Shown piece after piece: positions 13,312-13,332 of a DNA stretch of 13,332 bases. The stretch's first letter is position 1; every line of letters starts with the position of its first letter. The stretch spans positions 1-13,332 of the forward strand of contig CALFSF010000053.1 of the NCBI GenBank assembly GCA_937917025.1. The letters run 5' to 3'. Position numbers and translations under genes: made by a program. This stretch comes from an uncultured Paraburkholderia sp. Lineage in GTDB: Bacteria > Pseudomonadota > Gammaproteobacteria > Burkholderiales > Burkholderiaceae. The notes beneath the pieces were generated by a model that was given only the letters and a program-made list of their open reading frames with translations, was not told where the DNA came from and did no database searches.

Positions 13312-13332
13312 ACGGCGCGCGGGACGGGCGCG

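Noticed and set aside
1..13332. A new defence, mobile or biosynthetic system
   Set aside because: Every substantial gene but one fits a well-known core family, gene order is coherent, and no integrase, transposase, CRISPR repeat, toxin-antitoxin or unusual multi-gene cluster was seen.

Overview
The window reads as ordinary core chromosome of a high-GC betaproteobacterium of the Burkholderia/Paraburkholderia group. The signs are strong GC bias at third codon positions, a dctA-dctB-dctD operon, a glnK-amtB operon beside ubiK and comM, and a gshA-gshB pair whose GshA belongs to the unusual family first described from Acidithiobacillus ferrooxidans. This placement is an inference from gene content and protein style, not from a database search.

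Layout: (1) 37-4698, plus strand: dctA (C4-dicarboxylate symporter), dctB (sensor kinase) and dctD (sigma-54 activator). They are nearly abutting or overlapping and so probably one operon. Its promoter lies left of the window. (2) 4873-5394, minus strand: a membrane-anchored TlpA/ResA-type thioredoxin, convergent with dctD. (3) 5579-6208, plus strand: an unrecognised lipoprotein with a long arginine-rich N-terminus. (4) 6209-6538: a relatively AT-rich non-coding stretch with two inverted DnaA-box-like sequences. (5) 6539-8453, minus strand: ubiK then comM. (6) 8454-8858: a divergent regulatory region with NtrC-like sites and a consensus sigma-54 promoter. (7) 8859-10720, plus strand: glnK and amtB, closed by a clear rho-independent terminator. 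(8) 10952-13311, plus strand: gshA and gshB, the complete glutathione pathway.

Two blocks are probably under sigma-54 control. DctB is expected to sense extracellular C4-dicarboxylates and phosphorylate DctD, which would drive dctA. NtrC would drive glnK-amtB under nitrogen limitation, with GlnK then gating AmtB. The ubiK-comM and gshA-gshB pairs are housekeeping or stress functions.

I found no insertion sequence, phage gene, CRISPR array, tRNA, rRNA or toxin-antitoxin pair, and no credible new multi-gene system. The observations most worth a second look are regulatory: the glnK/ubiK divergent region, the DnaA-box dyad downstream of comM, the dyads upstream of gshA, and the lipoprotein gene that lacks a ribosome binding site.
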